From: Tunicatimonas pelagia
Lineage (GTDB): Bacteria > Bacteroidota > Bacteroidia > Cytophagales > Cyclobacteriaceae
Assembly (NCBI RefSeq): GCF_030506325.1
Contig: NZ_CP120683.1
Coordinates: 6,204,501 to 6,268,500 of the forward strand
Direction of reading: 5' to 3'
DNA: 64,000 nucleotides
Below the pieces are notes generated by a model, which did no database searches, was not told the DNA's origin, and was given only the letters and a program-made list of their open reading frames with translations. Below, one piece after another: positions 43,603-53,700 of the stretch. Position 1 is the first letter of the stretch. Each line of letters opens with the position of its first letter. The translations under genes were made by a program, and so were the position numbers.

Positions 43603-44451
43603 ATGTCCAAAAAGCGATCAGTCGAGGTAGCGGTTATCTCCGATGTACACTTGGGTACTTACGGATGCCGCGCCAAAGAACTGCTTGAGTACTTAAAAAG
43701 TATTAGACCCGCTACGCTAGTGTTGAACGGCGATATCATCGATATCTGGCAATTCAGCAAGCGATATTGGCCCAGCTCTCACATGCGAATTGTAAAGCAA
43801 ATTTTTGGGATGGCGGCCAAAGGGGTAGAAATCTACTACGTTACGGGAAACCACGATGAAATGCTGCGTAAGTTTGATGGGTTTACGATGGGCTCTCTTA
43901 AAATTATGAACAAAGTGGTTTTGGAGCTAGATGGTAAGAAAGCCTGGATTTTTCACGGCGATGTATTTGATATCACTATGAAGCATTCTAAGTGGTTGGC
44001 CAAGCTAGGGGCAATTGGCTACGACACGCTGATTTTACTGAATGCTTTCGTCAACTTTGTGCGGGAGAAAGTTGGAATGGGACGGGTTTCTTTCAGTAAA
44101 AAAATTAAAAACCGAGTGAAAGGAGCAGTTAAATTTATTGATGATTTTGAAAATACTGCGGCCGAAATTGCGATCAACAATAAGTACGATTACGTTCTCT
44201 GTGGTCATATTCATAACCCTGAGATGAAAACAATTAGAAATAATGAAGGCAGTGTTGTGTACCTCAACAGTGGCGATTGGATTGAAAATCTGACTGCCCT
44301 GGAGTATAATAAGAAAGAATGGTCGCTCTACCGTTTTGCCGATGATGCCACACTCAGTGAAGAAAAAGCCCCGGAGGAAGAAGAGGAAAATCTGGATGTA
44401 GGGGTGCTTTATAAAAACCTCGTGGCAGAGTTCCGGTTATCTAAACCATGA
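43603..44451 (+). CDS. LpxH-like metallophosphoesterase (UDP-2,3-diacylglucosamine hydrolase type)
   Basis: This is a calcineurin-like metallophosphatase (282 aa). All metal-site motifs are visible: ISDVHLG, LNGDIIDIW, TGNHDEMLRKF, FHGDVFDITMKHSKW and CGHIHNPEM. The pattern with the FHGDxxD insertion is that of LpxH-type phosphatases in Bacteroidota, which cleave UDP-2,3-diacylglucosamine or a similar glycolipid. Its last 4 bases overlap the start of the following MurG-like transferase. Lipid A synthesis or a related glycolipid pathway is likely. Confidence 0.9.
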   Translation: MSKKRSVEVAVISDVHLGTYGCRAKELLEYLKSIRPATLVLNGDIIDIWQFSKRYWPSSHMRIVKQIFGMAAKGVEIYYVTGNHDEMLRKFDGFTMGSLKIMNKVVLELDGKKAWIFHGDVFDITMKHSKWLAKLGAIGYDTLILLNAFVNFVREKVGMGRVSFSKKIKNRVKGAVKFIDDFENTAAEIAINNKYDYVLCGHIHNPEMKTIRNNEGSVVYLNSGDWIENLTALEYNKKEWSLYRFADDATLSEEKAPEEEEENLDVGVLYKNLVAEFRLSKP

Positions 44452-45455
44452 AGGTACTCTACGCCATTCAGGGAACGGGCAACGGGCACATCAGCCGGGC
44501 TCGCGATATAGTGCCGATCCTCCAAAATAAAGTTGATCTTGACCTGCTCATCAGCGGCATTCAGGCCGATGTTTCTTTACCCTATTCAATTAAATATCAA
44601 CTCAAAGGGGCAGGGTTCATTTTCGGCAAATCGGGCGGAGTAGACTTAATGCGAACGTACCGCAAAGCCGATACCCGAAGGTTTTTGAAAGATGTGCGGA
44701 ACCTTCCGGTTCAGAAGTACGACCTGATTATTAATGATTTTGAGCCAGTGTCAGCCTGGGCTGCCTATTTTAAAAAAGTGCCTAGTGTATCGCTCAGTCA
44801 CCAAAGTGCTATTCTGAATGAGAACGCCCCCCAACCGCACAAAATAGATCCGGTGGGCAAAACCATTCTCAAGAATTACGCTCCCACCGATCAGGCTTAC
44901 GGTTTTCACTTTGCTAAGTTCGACAAAAACATTTTCACCCCCGTAATTCGTCAGCAACTTCGGCAGGCAGAAGTACAGAACTTAGGTCACTACACCGTTT
45001 ATCTACCTGCTTTCGACGACCAAAAACTAATTAAGCGTCTCAAAACTGTAGAAAATGTTTCCTGGCAGGTATTTTCTAAGCACAGCAAAAAAGCCTATCG
45101 GGAGGGCAATGTGCAAATATCTCCGGTAAATAATGAGCAATTTATTCAGAGCTTAACCAGCTGTGAGGGTATTTTATGCGGTGCGGGTTTTGAAACACCT
45201 GCCGAAGCATTATTTTTAAAGAAAAAGCTACTGGTTATTCCCATGAAAAACCAGTATGAGCAGTACTGTAATGCAGCAGCGTTAGAAGCCTTGGGAGTGC
45301 CCGTTTTGAAGCACTTTAAGAAAAAGCAGTTGCCCTCTCTGCAAAAATGGATTGAACAATCTAGCCCAATTGAGGTAGACTATCCTGACATTACTGAAAA
45401 GATCATAGACTTAGTACTGGAGGAGCAGAAGTTAATGAGTAATGTGCGGGAGTAA
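44448..45455 (+). CDS. MurG-like (GT28-type) glycosyltransferase
   Basis: This is a GT-B fold glycosyltransferase (335 aa). It opens with VLYAIQGTGNGHISRARDIVPIL, the G-x-G-N-G-H-x-x-R donor/acceptor loop common to this group. The C-terminal half has the UDP-sugar segment ILCGAGFETPAEALFLKKKLLVIPMKNQYEQYCNAAAL. The start overlaps the stop of the LpxH-like gene by 4 bases (ATGA), so the two act together, perhaps making a glycolipid. The acceptor is unknown. Confidence 0.9.
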   Translation: MKVLYAIQGTGNGHISRARDIVPILQNKVDLDLLISGIQADVSLPYSIKYQLKGAGFIFGKSGGVDLMRTYRKADTRRFLKDVRNLPVQKYDLIINDFEPVSAWAAYFKKVPSVSLSHQSAILNENAPQPHKIDPVGKTILKNYAPTDQAYGFHFAKFDKNIFTPVIRQQLRQAEVQNLGHYTVYLPAFDDQKLIKRLKTVENVSWQVFSKHSKKAYREGNVQISPVNNEQFIQSLTSCEGILCGAGFETPAEALFLKKKLLVIPMKNQYEQYCNAAALEALGVPVLKHFKKKQLPSLQKWIEQSSPIEVDYPDITEKIIDLVLEEQKLMSNVRE

Positions 45456-45456
45456 G

Positions 45457-45710
45457 GGAGACCGGAATTTAAAATTGATCGTTGATGGAACCAACCAGCT
45501 AATGAATCATGATGAATTGGCGTGGGACACTGTACAGTAGACAATGAGCAATGGGTAAAGCTAAACCCCGTACATCAAACTACGCTAACACCATAACACT
45601 TTAACACTTTAACACTTTAACACCTGAACACTGCAACTTTGTAATCTTTAACCTTCTAACTCTGTAGACCAATGTCGACTATCGACTGTGGACTATTGAC
45701 TATCTCAACT
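45457..45710. repeat. Dispersed intergenic repeat, copy A, with 8-base tandem repeats
   Basis: This non-coding block matches a block at about 54003-54250. Shared stretches include ACCGGAATTTAAAATTGATC, GTTGATGGAA-CAACCAGCT, ATGATGAATTGGC-TGGGACA, CTGT-CAGTAGACAATGAGCA and CGTACATCAAACTACGCTAA. Inside lie five 8-base units of the AACACTTT type (45595-45634) and later GACTATT/GACTGTGGACT units. It contains no gene. Confidence 0.75.
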
Positions 45711-45731
45711 AATAACTAAAACTTTTTAAGC

Positions 45732-47093
45732 TTGACTGAATTTAGTGCAGGGGAGTACGACCCTGATTTTAAATGGGGAGTATCTACGGCCGCTTATCAA
45801 ACTGAGGGATCCATTCAAGAAGATGGCAAAGGACTATCTATCTGGGATGAATTTTCCAACCGTCCGGGAAAAATTTACAATAACCACAATGCGAACCAAG
45901 CTTGCGATTTTTACCATCGCTACCCCGAAGATCTGAGCATTATTCAACAATTAGGTATTCCTAACTTTCGGTTTTCAATCGCTTGGTCGCGAGTGTTGCC
46001 CCAGGGGGTGGGTGCTCCCAACCGAGCGGGACTCGATTTTTATGACCGACTCGTGGATAGCTGTTTGGAGCAAAATATTGAACCTTGGATTACGCTGTAC
46101 CACTGGGACTTACCTGTTGCCCTTCATCGGCGAGGGGGGTGGACAAATCGAGATATTCTGAACTGGTTTACTGAATATGTTGAGTTAGTGGTCAATCACT
46201 TCAAGGATCGAGTAACACAGTGGATGGTCCTCAACGAACCAATGGTATTTACCGGAGCGGGATATTTTTTAGGAATTCATGCTCCCGGCAAGCGAGGAAT
46301 GAAAAATTTTTCGTCAGCAGTTCACCATGCGACACTATGCCAAGCTGAAGGAGGGCGGATCATTCGCGACTTGCACTCTTCAGCTCATATTGGCACTACT
46401 TTCTCTTGTTCTCTGGTAGAACCAGCTTCGGCTAACGAGCGTGATGTGCGGGCTGCCCAGCGAGTAGATGCGCTATTAAACCGCTTATTCATTGAGCCTG
46501 CTCTCGGAAGAGGCTACCCTATTAATCAGCTACCCGCGTTAGCTAGGTTAGAAAAGCATATGCGGCCAGGTGATGAACAACGCTTAAAATTTGATTTTGA
46601 TTTTATTGGCCTACAGTGCTATACCCGAGAAGTAATTCGCTATTCTTGGTCAATGCCGTATATCTTTGCTCGCCAAATATCCCCTCAAAAGCGAGCAGTG
46701 CCAACTACATTAATGGGGTGGGAAGTGTACGCTGACTCCATGTATCATATTCTTACGAACTTCTATCGGCGTTATCGCCTCAAAAAAATCATCATTACTG
46801 AAAATGGGGCTGCCTTTGCCGACTCAGTGAAAGAAGGTAAAATTGACGACTATGAACGAGAGAGATATCTAAGCAGTCATATTCATGCCTGCTTACGAGC
46901 GAAGCGCGAGGGTGTACCGCTAAGTGGGTATTTTGTCTGGACACTCACAGATAACTTCGAGTGGGCTGAAGGTTACCGACCCACCTTCGGTTTAGTTCAC
47001 GTTAACTTCCAAACGCAGGAGAGAATCATCAAACGTTCGGGGCAGTGGTACGCCAATTTGGTGCAGCAATACCTGAGTCAATCTCAGAAATAG
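45732..47093 (+). CDS. Family 1 beta-glucosidase (GH1)
   Basis: This is a GH1 retaining beta-glycosidase (453 aa, usual length) that cleaves beta-glucosides or galactosides. Visible features are the start FKWGVSTAAYQTEGSIQEDGKGLSIWDEF, the acid/base Glu169 in LNEPMVF, WITLYHWDLP, the nucleophile Glu357 in IITENGAAF, and the C-terminal GYFVWTLTDNFEWAEGYRPTFGLVHV. TTG start; no signal peptide, so the enzyme is cytosolic. The dispersed repeat copy A precedes it, so its promoter must lie in or after that repeat. No sugar transporter is adjacent. Confidence 0.95.
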   Translation: MTEFSAGEYDPDFKWGVSTAAYQTEGSIQEDGKGLSIWDEFSNRPGKIYNNHNANQACDFYHRYPEDLSIIQQLGIPNFRFSIAWSRVLPQGVGAPNRAGLDFYDRLVDSCLEQNIEPWITLYHWDLPVALHRRGGWTNRDILNWFTEYVELVVNHFKDRVTQWMVLNEPMVFTGAGYFLGIHAPGKRGMKNFSSAVHHATLCQAEGGRIIRDLHSSAHIGTTFSCSLVEPASANERDVRAAQRVDALLNRLFIEPALGRGYPINQLPALARLEKHMRPGDEQRLKFDFDFIGLQCYTREVIRYSWSMPYIFARQISPQKRAVPTTLMGWEVYADSMYHILTNFYRRYRLKKIIITENGAAFADSVKEGKIDDYERERYLSSHIHACLRAKREGVPLSGYFVWTLTDNFEWAEGYRPTFGLVHVNFQTQERIIKRSGQWYANLVQQYLSQSQK

Positions 47094-47104
47094 AACGTAA
47101 ATAT

Positions 47105-47284
47105 TTAGCTCTTACGCAAAGCTGGCAGAAAACGCGAGCGATTCCGTTTGGTAAGCAGTGTTCTCTTCTTTCGCTTTTCTATTTCTTCCCTAATTTTCTC
47201 AAGCAGAGCTTCCTCTTCAATTTTTTGGTTACCTAATCGAAAAACGCGTTGTTTCAATTCGTAGGGTGTGTTTCTGGTTTCCAT
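47105..47284 (-). CDS. Small charged helical protein (59 aa), hypothetical
   Basis: A minus-strand ATG frame of 59 codons lies between the GH1 gene and the next minus-strand gene. The product is highly charged and helical (KIEEEALLEKIREEIEKRKK core, Arg/Lys-rich tail) with no signal peptide. No family is recognised. Its clean start and stop and its location in an otherwise gene-free gap argue for a real small gene, but homologues would be needed to be sure. Confidence 0.45.
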   Translation of the reverse strand: METRNTPYELKQRVFRLGNQKIEEEALLEKIREEIEKRKKRTLLTKRNRSRFLPALRKS

Positions 47285-47369
47285 GGGCTGTCAGGTTAAT
47301 CATTCTCAGCCGATAATGTGCTAATCCTTCCTAAAGCAGTGGTGAAACAACAACTTTCATTTATTACTG

Positions 47370-47870
47370 CTAAGCTGTTTCTAGTGGTTGATTTCGTTCT
47401 TGACTTAAAAAAGAATGTGCTTCGTCTTGTCGGATGAAAATTTTCATATTAAGGTTATCAAAGTTAAATGAGGACTTTTCTAGCCACTCATTGTTGGCCA
47501 TTAGCTTCCGTTGGGAGGCAGGAGTGGTAAGCACTGCCACCTGACAAATTTTATCGGAGATAATGGAACTAGTTAAACTTTTACAAGTATTAGACCATTT
47601 TTTGATAAAAAAGAAAAACTCATAGGGATTAACGTCCTGAAAGAAGTCTTTCACAAAGAGCCATTTGTTCGTATCATACACCGCAGCAATGTTCATGGCA
47701 ATGTCCATAGTCTCATGATAGAGCGTAAGTTCACCGTAACCATTAAAATTAATGACAACGGCTTCAAGGTTTTTATGGTACTCTGCACTCGCTAAACTGT
47801 TGACAATTTTATACATAAAGTAGACAATTAGTGGAAAAAATGCACCAATCTCAGGTAGAGAATTCGGCAA
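47370..47870 (-). CDS. Hypothetical cytosolic protein (166 aa)
   Basis: This protein has no signal peptide or membrane helix and an alpha/beta pattern: AVVINFNGYGELTLYHETMDIAMNIAAVYDTNKWLFVKDFFQDVNP, then IKKWSNTCKSLTSSIISDKICQVAVLTTPASQRKLMANNEWLEKS. The strand-helix order and the phrase NKWLFVKD(F) recall STAS/SpoIIAA-like and response-type folds often seen in Bacteroidota, but I cannot name the family. It is AT-richer than average and has an AT-rich upstream region. The start is the first Met; later ones are possible. Confidence 0.75.
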   Translation of the reverse strand: MPNSLPEIGAFFPLIVYFMYKIVNSLASAEYHKNLEAVVINFNGYGELTLYHETMDIAMNIAAVYDTNKWLFVKDFFQDVNPYEFFFFIKKWSNTCKSLTSSIISDKICQVAVLTTPASQRKLMANNEWLEKSSFNFDNLNMKIFIRQDEAHSFLSQERNQPLETA

Positions 47871-48199
47871 AAGCTGTTGTGAATAGGTGCGTAGTTTGTA
47901 GTTAGGTCAGCGCAGTAAGACAAATATAAGTATAATAACGGAAAAAGACTCATTTTGAAAGTAAAAATAATGTAAAATTAATCGTAAATTAATATATATT
48001 TTTAACATATTTTTAATTATTGCGCGCATGTAGTTCAAAATACTCATAATATATGAGTAGCTATGAAATGAATACTAGTAAAACTATGGAAAATAAAACG
48101 TACACTATGCAAGCCTACCAAGTATTTCTCCTGAAGGTGAATAGGTAGTTTTGACAGATACTATTATCTCAAGTTTTGGGTCAAGGGACTACGAAAAAA
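47871..48199. other. AT-rich intergenic region, ~329 bases
   Basis: This should hold the promoter of the 166-aa gene (read leftward). It contains TATTTTTAACATATTTTTAATT-like runs and a TACTCATAATATATGAGTA near-palindrome around 48041-48059. A 26-codon plus-strand frame (48068-48148) is probably chance. Confidence 0.4.
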
Positions 48200-50281
48200 T
48201 TAACGAATCTGCGCTAAAGCAGCCCCGACTTGGGTAACAGGAAGTTTACAAACTTTATTCTGACATACGTAAATAGTGGTCTGTCCAGTAACCAGCTTAT
48301 TCTCCAGTAGTGTTAAACTTCCCTCGGATTGACCACCCAAAAACAATACGTTAGGCAGATATTGCTTATCCATTCCTTGACGGGTTATTTGTGAAGACTC
48401 TCCCAAGATAGCCACTTCGTAGGGTTCATGGACTATATTTCCAAGTAGGCTAGCCCAGTTGGCGTGGAAGTTAGGATACTCCTCCACGCTAGAGTAAACC
48501 GTATTAACCATAGACTGAGCACGGGTAGTGTAAGCGTCTTCCGCTAATAATAACCCTAGCGTCCACAGGTTTTTAGCCATTACCGAATTAGAGCTTGGAA
48601 TAACGTTATCGTCAATCTCTTTTTGGCGGGCAATAAGCGAAGCATGACGGCTGGAAGTATAAAACAGCATAGGCGTTTTGGCATCCTGAAAATTTTCAAG
48701 CACATAATCGGTGAGCGATTTAGCAGTGTAAAGCCAGCTCTCTTCAAAAGTAGCCTGATACAAATTAATGTAGGCTGCAATTAGGTGGGCATAGTCGTCT
48801 AAAAACCCCGGAATGCTAGTAACCCCATCTTTGTAGCTACGGGTCAGCGAAAAGTCAGACTGGATAATCTGGCTCTTTAGAAAGTTGGCATTGGTCAATG
48901 CCGATTGAAGGAAGCGAGGGTCGCCCAAGGCGCGGTACGCATCTACGTAGCCGTTTAACATCAGCGCGTTCCAAGCAGTTAATATTTTATCGTCTAAGCC
49001 CGGGCGGATTCGTTCACTGCGCTGTTCAAGTAAGCGGGATTTTGCCTGTTGAAGGCTCTTTTTTACCTTTTCGGAAGAAGTACCGATTGATTGAGCAAAA
49101 TCAGCTATTCGCTGATTAGCGTACAGAATATTCTTGCCTGCTTCCCAGTTTCCTTTCTGCGAGATGCTAAAATAGGAGGTGAAGTTTCCTGCATTGCTAC
49201 CCAGTGTTGCTTCAATTTCTTCGGCGGTCCAAACGTAAAATTTTCCTTCTTCTCCCTCACTATCGGCATCAAGCGAAGAATAGAAGGCTCCTTCCGGGGA
49301 AGTCATTTCTCGTTCAATAAATTCTAAAGTTTCATAAATGACCTCACTATAGAGTGAGTCGCCGGTAAGCTGATAAGCGTTGCTGTACAGGCTAACTAGT
49401 TGGGCATTATCGTACAACATTTTTTCAAAGTGCGGCACTTTCCACTTAGCGTCGGTAGCGTAGCGGGCAAATCCGCCACCTAGGTGGTCATAAATTCCAC
49501 CAAGAGCCATTTTATCAAGGGTTGTCAGTACCGCTTCTTTTGCTGACGTATCTCCCGAAAAATAGTGGTACTGCATCAAGAAGTTCAGGTTGACCGGCAT
49601 AGGAAACTTAGGTGCTCCCTGGTTACCTCCCCAGTCAAAATCTATCTGAGGCTTCCACGTCTGGAAAAGTTGGTTTAGCGTTTCCTGAGAATAAGTCGTG
49701 GGCGAAGAGGCTACTTCCAATTGATCGATAGTTTGAATACCCTCCGTTACCTCACTAGCAATGGTTTGGAGTCGCTCAGGATCATCTTGGTAGGTTTCTA
49801 CGAGTTTCCGTAGCACTTGCATCCATTGATCTTTGGGTAAATAGGTTCCTGCAAAAAAGGGGCGTCCGTCCGGAAGTGCTACGGCATTAAGTGGCCAACC
49901 ACCCCGTCCGGTAAGCAACTGAGAGGCATTCATGTAAATTTGGTCCACGTCGGGTCGTTCTTCCCGGTCTACTTTAATGGAGATAAAATGCTCATTCATA
50001 AAATCAGCCACTGTAGAGTCTTCAAAGCTTTCGTGCTCCATCACGTGGCACCAGTGGCAAGCAGCGTAGCCAATACTTACTATAATCAGTTTTTTTTCTT
50101 CTTCCGCTTTTTCCAGAGCCTGATCGCCCCAGGGGTGCCAGTCAACCGGATTGTAGGCGTGCTGAAGCAGGTAAGGGCTTGTCTCATCAATAAGGGCATT
50201 GGTATGCGCTGAACCCGAGGGCTGGGCGCAGGCGGAAGTGAACAGTAAGTAGGCTATTGGCAGTAGCAGATGAAAACGCAT
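48200..50281 (-). CDS. DUF255 (YyaL/SSP411-like) thioredoxin-domain lipoprotein
   Basis: This is a ~693-aa protein with an N-terminal lipoprotein signal (LLFTSAC), then the DUF255 thioredoxin-fold domain: [54 protein letters not shown], with a C-H-W-C active-site-like pair and [18 protein letters not shown] large (alpha/alpha)6-barrel-like C-terminal part follows ([35 protein letters not shown]). The family is widespread and of uncertain function; the barrel suggests sugar epimerase-like chemistry. ATG 50281 is chosen over an upstream start because it opens the lipobox signal. A single-gene unit. Confidence 0.93.
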   Translation of the reverse strand: MRFHLLLPIAYLLFTSACAQPSGSAHTNALIDETSPYLLQHAYNPVDWHPWGDQALEKAEEEKKLIIVSIGYAACHWCHVMEHESFEDSTVADFMNEHFISIKVDREERPDVDQIYMNASQLLTGRGGWPLNAVALPDGRPFFAGTYLPKDQWMQVLRKLVETYQDDPERLQTIASEVTEGIQTIDQLEVASSPTTYSQETLNQLFQTWKPQIDFDWGGNQGAPKFPMPVNLNFLMQYHYFSGDTSAKEAVLTTLDKMALGGIYDHLGGGFARYATDAKWKVPHFEKMLYDNAQLVSLYSNAYQLTGDSLYSEVIYETLEFIEREMTSPEGAFYSSLDADSEGEEGKFYVWTAEEIEATLGSNAGNFTSYFSISQKGNWEAGKNILYANQRIADFAQSIGTSSEKVKKSLQQAKSRLLEQRSERIRPGLDDKILTAWNALMLNGYVDAYRALGDPRFLQSALTNANFLKSQIIQSDFSLTRSYKDGVTSIPGFLDDYAHLIAAYINLYQATFEESWLYTAKSLTDYVLENFQDAKTPMLFYTSSRHASLIARQKEIDDNVIPSSNSVMAKNLWTLGLLLAEDAYTTRAQSMVNTVYSSVEEYPNFHANWASLLGNIVHEPYEVAILGESSQITRQGMDKQYLPNVLFLGGQSEGSLTLLENKLVTGQTTIYVCQNKVCKLPVTQVGAALAQIR

Positions 50282-50377
50282 AAAGTTCAGGCAGTTAAGG
50301 CGCAAGAAAATTCTATTTCCGAACGCCAAAGCCTAAAAATTAGTTTGTCGTCGGTTGGTAATAGCCTAATTGAATAA

Positions 50378-50649
50378 GAAGTGATTTAACGTTTTAATAC
50401 CTACCGCGTGATTGTATTGCGTGGAACGCTCTACGCAGACGAATGCTCGTTTTTAGTAGAGGATATTTCGATAAACTTCTAAGGTTCGTGACATCACGAA
50501 CCTCGGGGGCGATAATTATCAGAACAAGGTTGCGTGCTGATCGTAGCGAAGGTGTACCGAACGCGATACAATCGCGCTCTAGCATTGCATCAACCGGCTG
50601 AAAATGAGGTAGTGCTGGTAAAACAAATTTCAAAACATTAAATCACTTC
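50378..50649. mobile_element. MITE-like element with 18-base terminal inverted repeats and 5-base target duplication
   Basis: Ends: 50378-50395 (GAAGTGATTTAACGTTTT) and 50632-50649 (inverted, one mismatch). The direct repeat AATAA flanks both ends (50373-50377 and 50650-50654). Inside are a second inverted pair (GCGTGATTGTATTGCGT near 50405 and its near-inverse near 50560) and a perfect AGGTTCGTGA-CA-TCACGAACCT palindrome at 50482-50503. There is no transposase gene, so it would be a non-autonomous element. Confidence 0.78.
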
Positions 50650-50792
50650 AATAACCCAAACAGCTTCTAAAATCCCAAGATAAAAAATTGAGTATTTCCG
50701 GATAAAGTACACACCGTAGAAACTGGCAAAAATATTAGGGGAAATTGGGGGGTGAAACGTTAAATTTAGCATTTTAGAATACACTAAATAGA

Positions 50793-53700
50793 GTGAAAAC
50801 CAAAACCCAAAGCCATAAAGAGTTAGAGCAGTTAGCTAACCGCGTAGCTGGTTTAGAGCAGCAACTTGCTGAACAAAATTCTGTCTTTCAACAACTGGCC
50901 GAAGAGGTAGGCAGCGGCTACTGGCAGTGGACAATCTCTACCGATACTCTTGAACTAAGCCCTAAGTTATGCCAATTTTTGAATCATACGCCTCGTGCTA
51001 ATCAGAAGCAGTCATGGCAATGGGAGGATATTTTATCTCCCAGTGGCTATGCTGAGCTAAAGCAGCGAATAGGTAAACTAACCCCTAGTAAGAATAAACG
51101 GTTCGAGTTTCACGCTGAAACTGCCTCACAACCTTCTGACCCGCTCATCTGTCAAGGCAGTGTGATTGAGTGGAATCAGCAGGGCAAGCCAGAGGCAATT
51201 CTGGGTTTTTTTAAATTGGCGTCACGTGAGCAGGCAGAGCGAGATGAGTTTGCCGAGCGAAAAAACTGGTTCCAGTGGATGGCCGATCATATTCCAGGAG
51301 TGACGATTGTAGTTTTTGACCAGAACTACCGCTACTTTACGTACGAAAAGTTTAAAGAAGTAGAAAATACGGTTATAGAAGGAGTGATAGGCAAAACCTT
51401 GTACGAAATAGCCACTCCCGAAGAAGTAGCTTTTCTGGAGCCTATCTATAAGCAGGTGCTAGCGGGTAAGTGCCTGGAACACGAAGTAGCCTATAAAGAC
51501 AGGATTTACTACTCTCAGTTTATTCCCCTATTTAGCGAAGGAAAAGTAAACCAAGGTTTAGTATTTTCTTTAGACATTAGCCAAACAAAAGGATTTGAGC
51601 AGCAGTTGGCCTCGTTTATAAAACAGGCGCCCGTCGCTATTGCTGTTTTCGATACCAAGATGCATTACATTGCGGCTAGCCAGCATTGGGCAGACTCTAT
51701 GCTAGATGATGAGCATGTGATCGGAGAATCGTTCTACGAAAATTTTCCTGAGATTACGCAAGAATGGAAAGATATTCACCAAGATTGCTTGCGAGGAAAT
51801 ACGCATCGGAATGATGCAGACCGGCTTATTCGGGAAGATGGCTCAGAGCAGTGGTTACAGTGGGAGGTGAAACCCTGGCGCTTATCCACCAACGAAATTG
51901 GGGGAGTAATTATGGTGGTTAAAGATATTACCGAGCGTAAAAAATCGGGACTCGCTTTTGAGCATTACCAGCAAGGGTTAAAGATACTTACCCAGATTAG
52001 TGCCAACCACCAGCTTAGTTTAGAAGAGCAACTACAGGAGCTACTTATTTCGGTTGCCAATTACTTTGACCTTCCCATGGGAATCATAAGTAGAGTAGAT
52101 GAAGATGATTTTACAGTAGAGTATGCCATCTGTTTAGAAGATGACGACCAAAAAATTGGGGTTGATAGCCAATTCTCTTTACGGGAGACATACTGTGATA
52201 TTGCATATACTACGAACGATACGTTTGCCGTCTCCAGCATGGGGGCTTCGGAGTATCGCGATCATTATTGTTACCAACAGTTTCAGTTGGAAACGTATAT
52301 CGGCTCACCGCTGTGGGTGGGGGGGCAAAAGTACGGAACAATTAGCTTTTTCTCAGATGAAGAGCGACTCTCGCCCTTTACCGAGAATGAAGTAGACTTT
52401 ATGCGACTGTTGGCACGTTGGGTAGGCACTACACTAGAACGCTTTTACCACGAGCGTGAGCTGGTGGCTGCTCGGGAGCAGGCGGAAGAAGCTACGCAAG
52501 CCAAAACTGATTTTTTGTCCACCATGTCGCATGAGATTCGCACTCCTATGAATGCGGTAATCGGTATGACTCATTTACTGCTGGAAGAAAACCCTCGGGA
52601 CGATCAGTTAAAGTCACTACAAACGCTAAAATTTTCGGCTGACCTTCTTCTTTCTTTGATTAATGACATTCTAGATTTTAGTAAAATAGAGTCGGGAAAA
52701 ATAGTGCTAGAGTCGGTAGACTTTAATCTGAAAGACATGCTTCAGGGAGTAAAGGCTGCCCAGGGAACCAAATCTCAAGAGAAGCAAGTGAAGCTAAAAC
52801 TGCGCTGGGATGATGATGTGCCGATAATGGTAACTGGTGACGTCACCCGACTAGGGCAAATCATGAATAACTTGGTGAGTAACGCTGTAAAATTTACGCA
52901 AGAGGGTCAAGTTTCTATTGAAGTAGAGCTGATAGAGGAGATAGAAGACAAGGTTACGTTAGGTTTTAAAGTACGAGACACTGGAATTGGTATTTCCGAA
53001 AAGCAAATAGAAGCTATTTTTGATGAGTTTAGCCAGGCCAGTACCAGCACTACCCGTAAGTTTGGTGGAACCGGATTAGGGTTGGCGATTACCAAAAAAC
53101 TATTAGAACTTCAGGGGAGTCAGATTGAGGTATCTAGTGAAGTTGGAGTAGGATCGGTGTTTTCCTTTGTACTTGATTTGCAAAAAAGTAAGAAGGTATC
53201 TCAAGAGGCGAAATCTGCTAAATCTGACGATGACTTGGGTCAAAGTCTAGAGGGGTTGCGAATACTATTAGTAGAAGATAATCCGGTGAATCAGTACGTT
53301 GCAACTCGTTTTATTAAAAAGTGGGAAGCATCATTAGATACGGCTAACCAAGGCCAGGAGGCAGTTGATAAAGTGAAACAGCAACCCTATGATGTGGTGC
53401 TAATGGATTTGCAAATGCCAGTTATGGACGGATACGAAGCTACTAAGCTCATTCGGGCTTGGGAAAAGCAGAAAAAAAAGAATCCGGTTCCAATTATTGC
53501 CCTAACAGCTTCGGCAACTGCAACTACCAGAGATAAGGTAAAGGAGCTAGGCATGAATGACTTTGTAACTAAACCATTTGATCCTAAGGAGCTCTTTGCT
53601 CGTCTGCTTATGCACTGGCAAAAGGAGGAGGCTAAGATTGATTATCTGAAAAATGACTTAACGGTTAATCTGGAAGTATTTGAATACCTTACTAAAGGTA

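Noticed and set aside
43395-43688. 97-codon frame before the LpxH-like gene
   Set aside because: Runs into the real gene in another phase; composition unlike a protein and no motif.
45595-45634. CRISPR-like short repeats
   Set aside because: Units are directly tandem 8-mers without spacers; not a CRISPR array.
48068-48148. 26-codon plus-strand frame
   Set aside because: Too short, AT-rich region, no supporting context.
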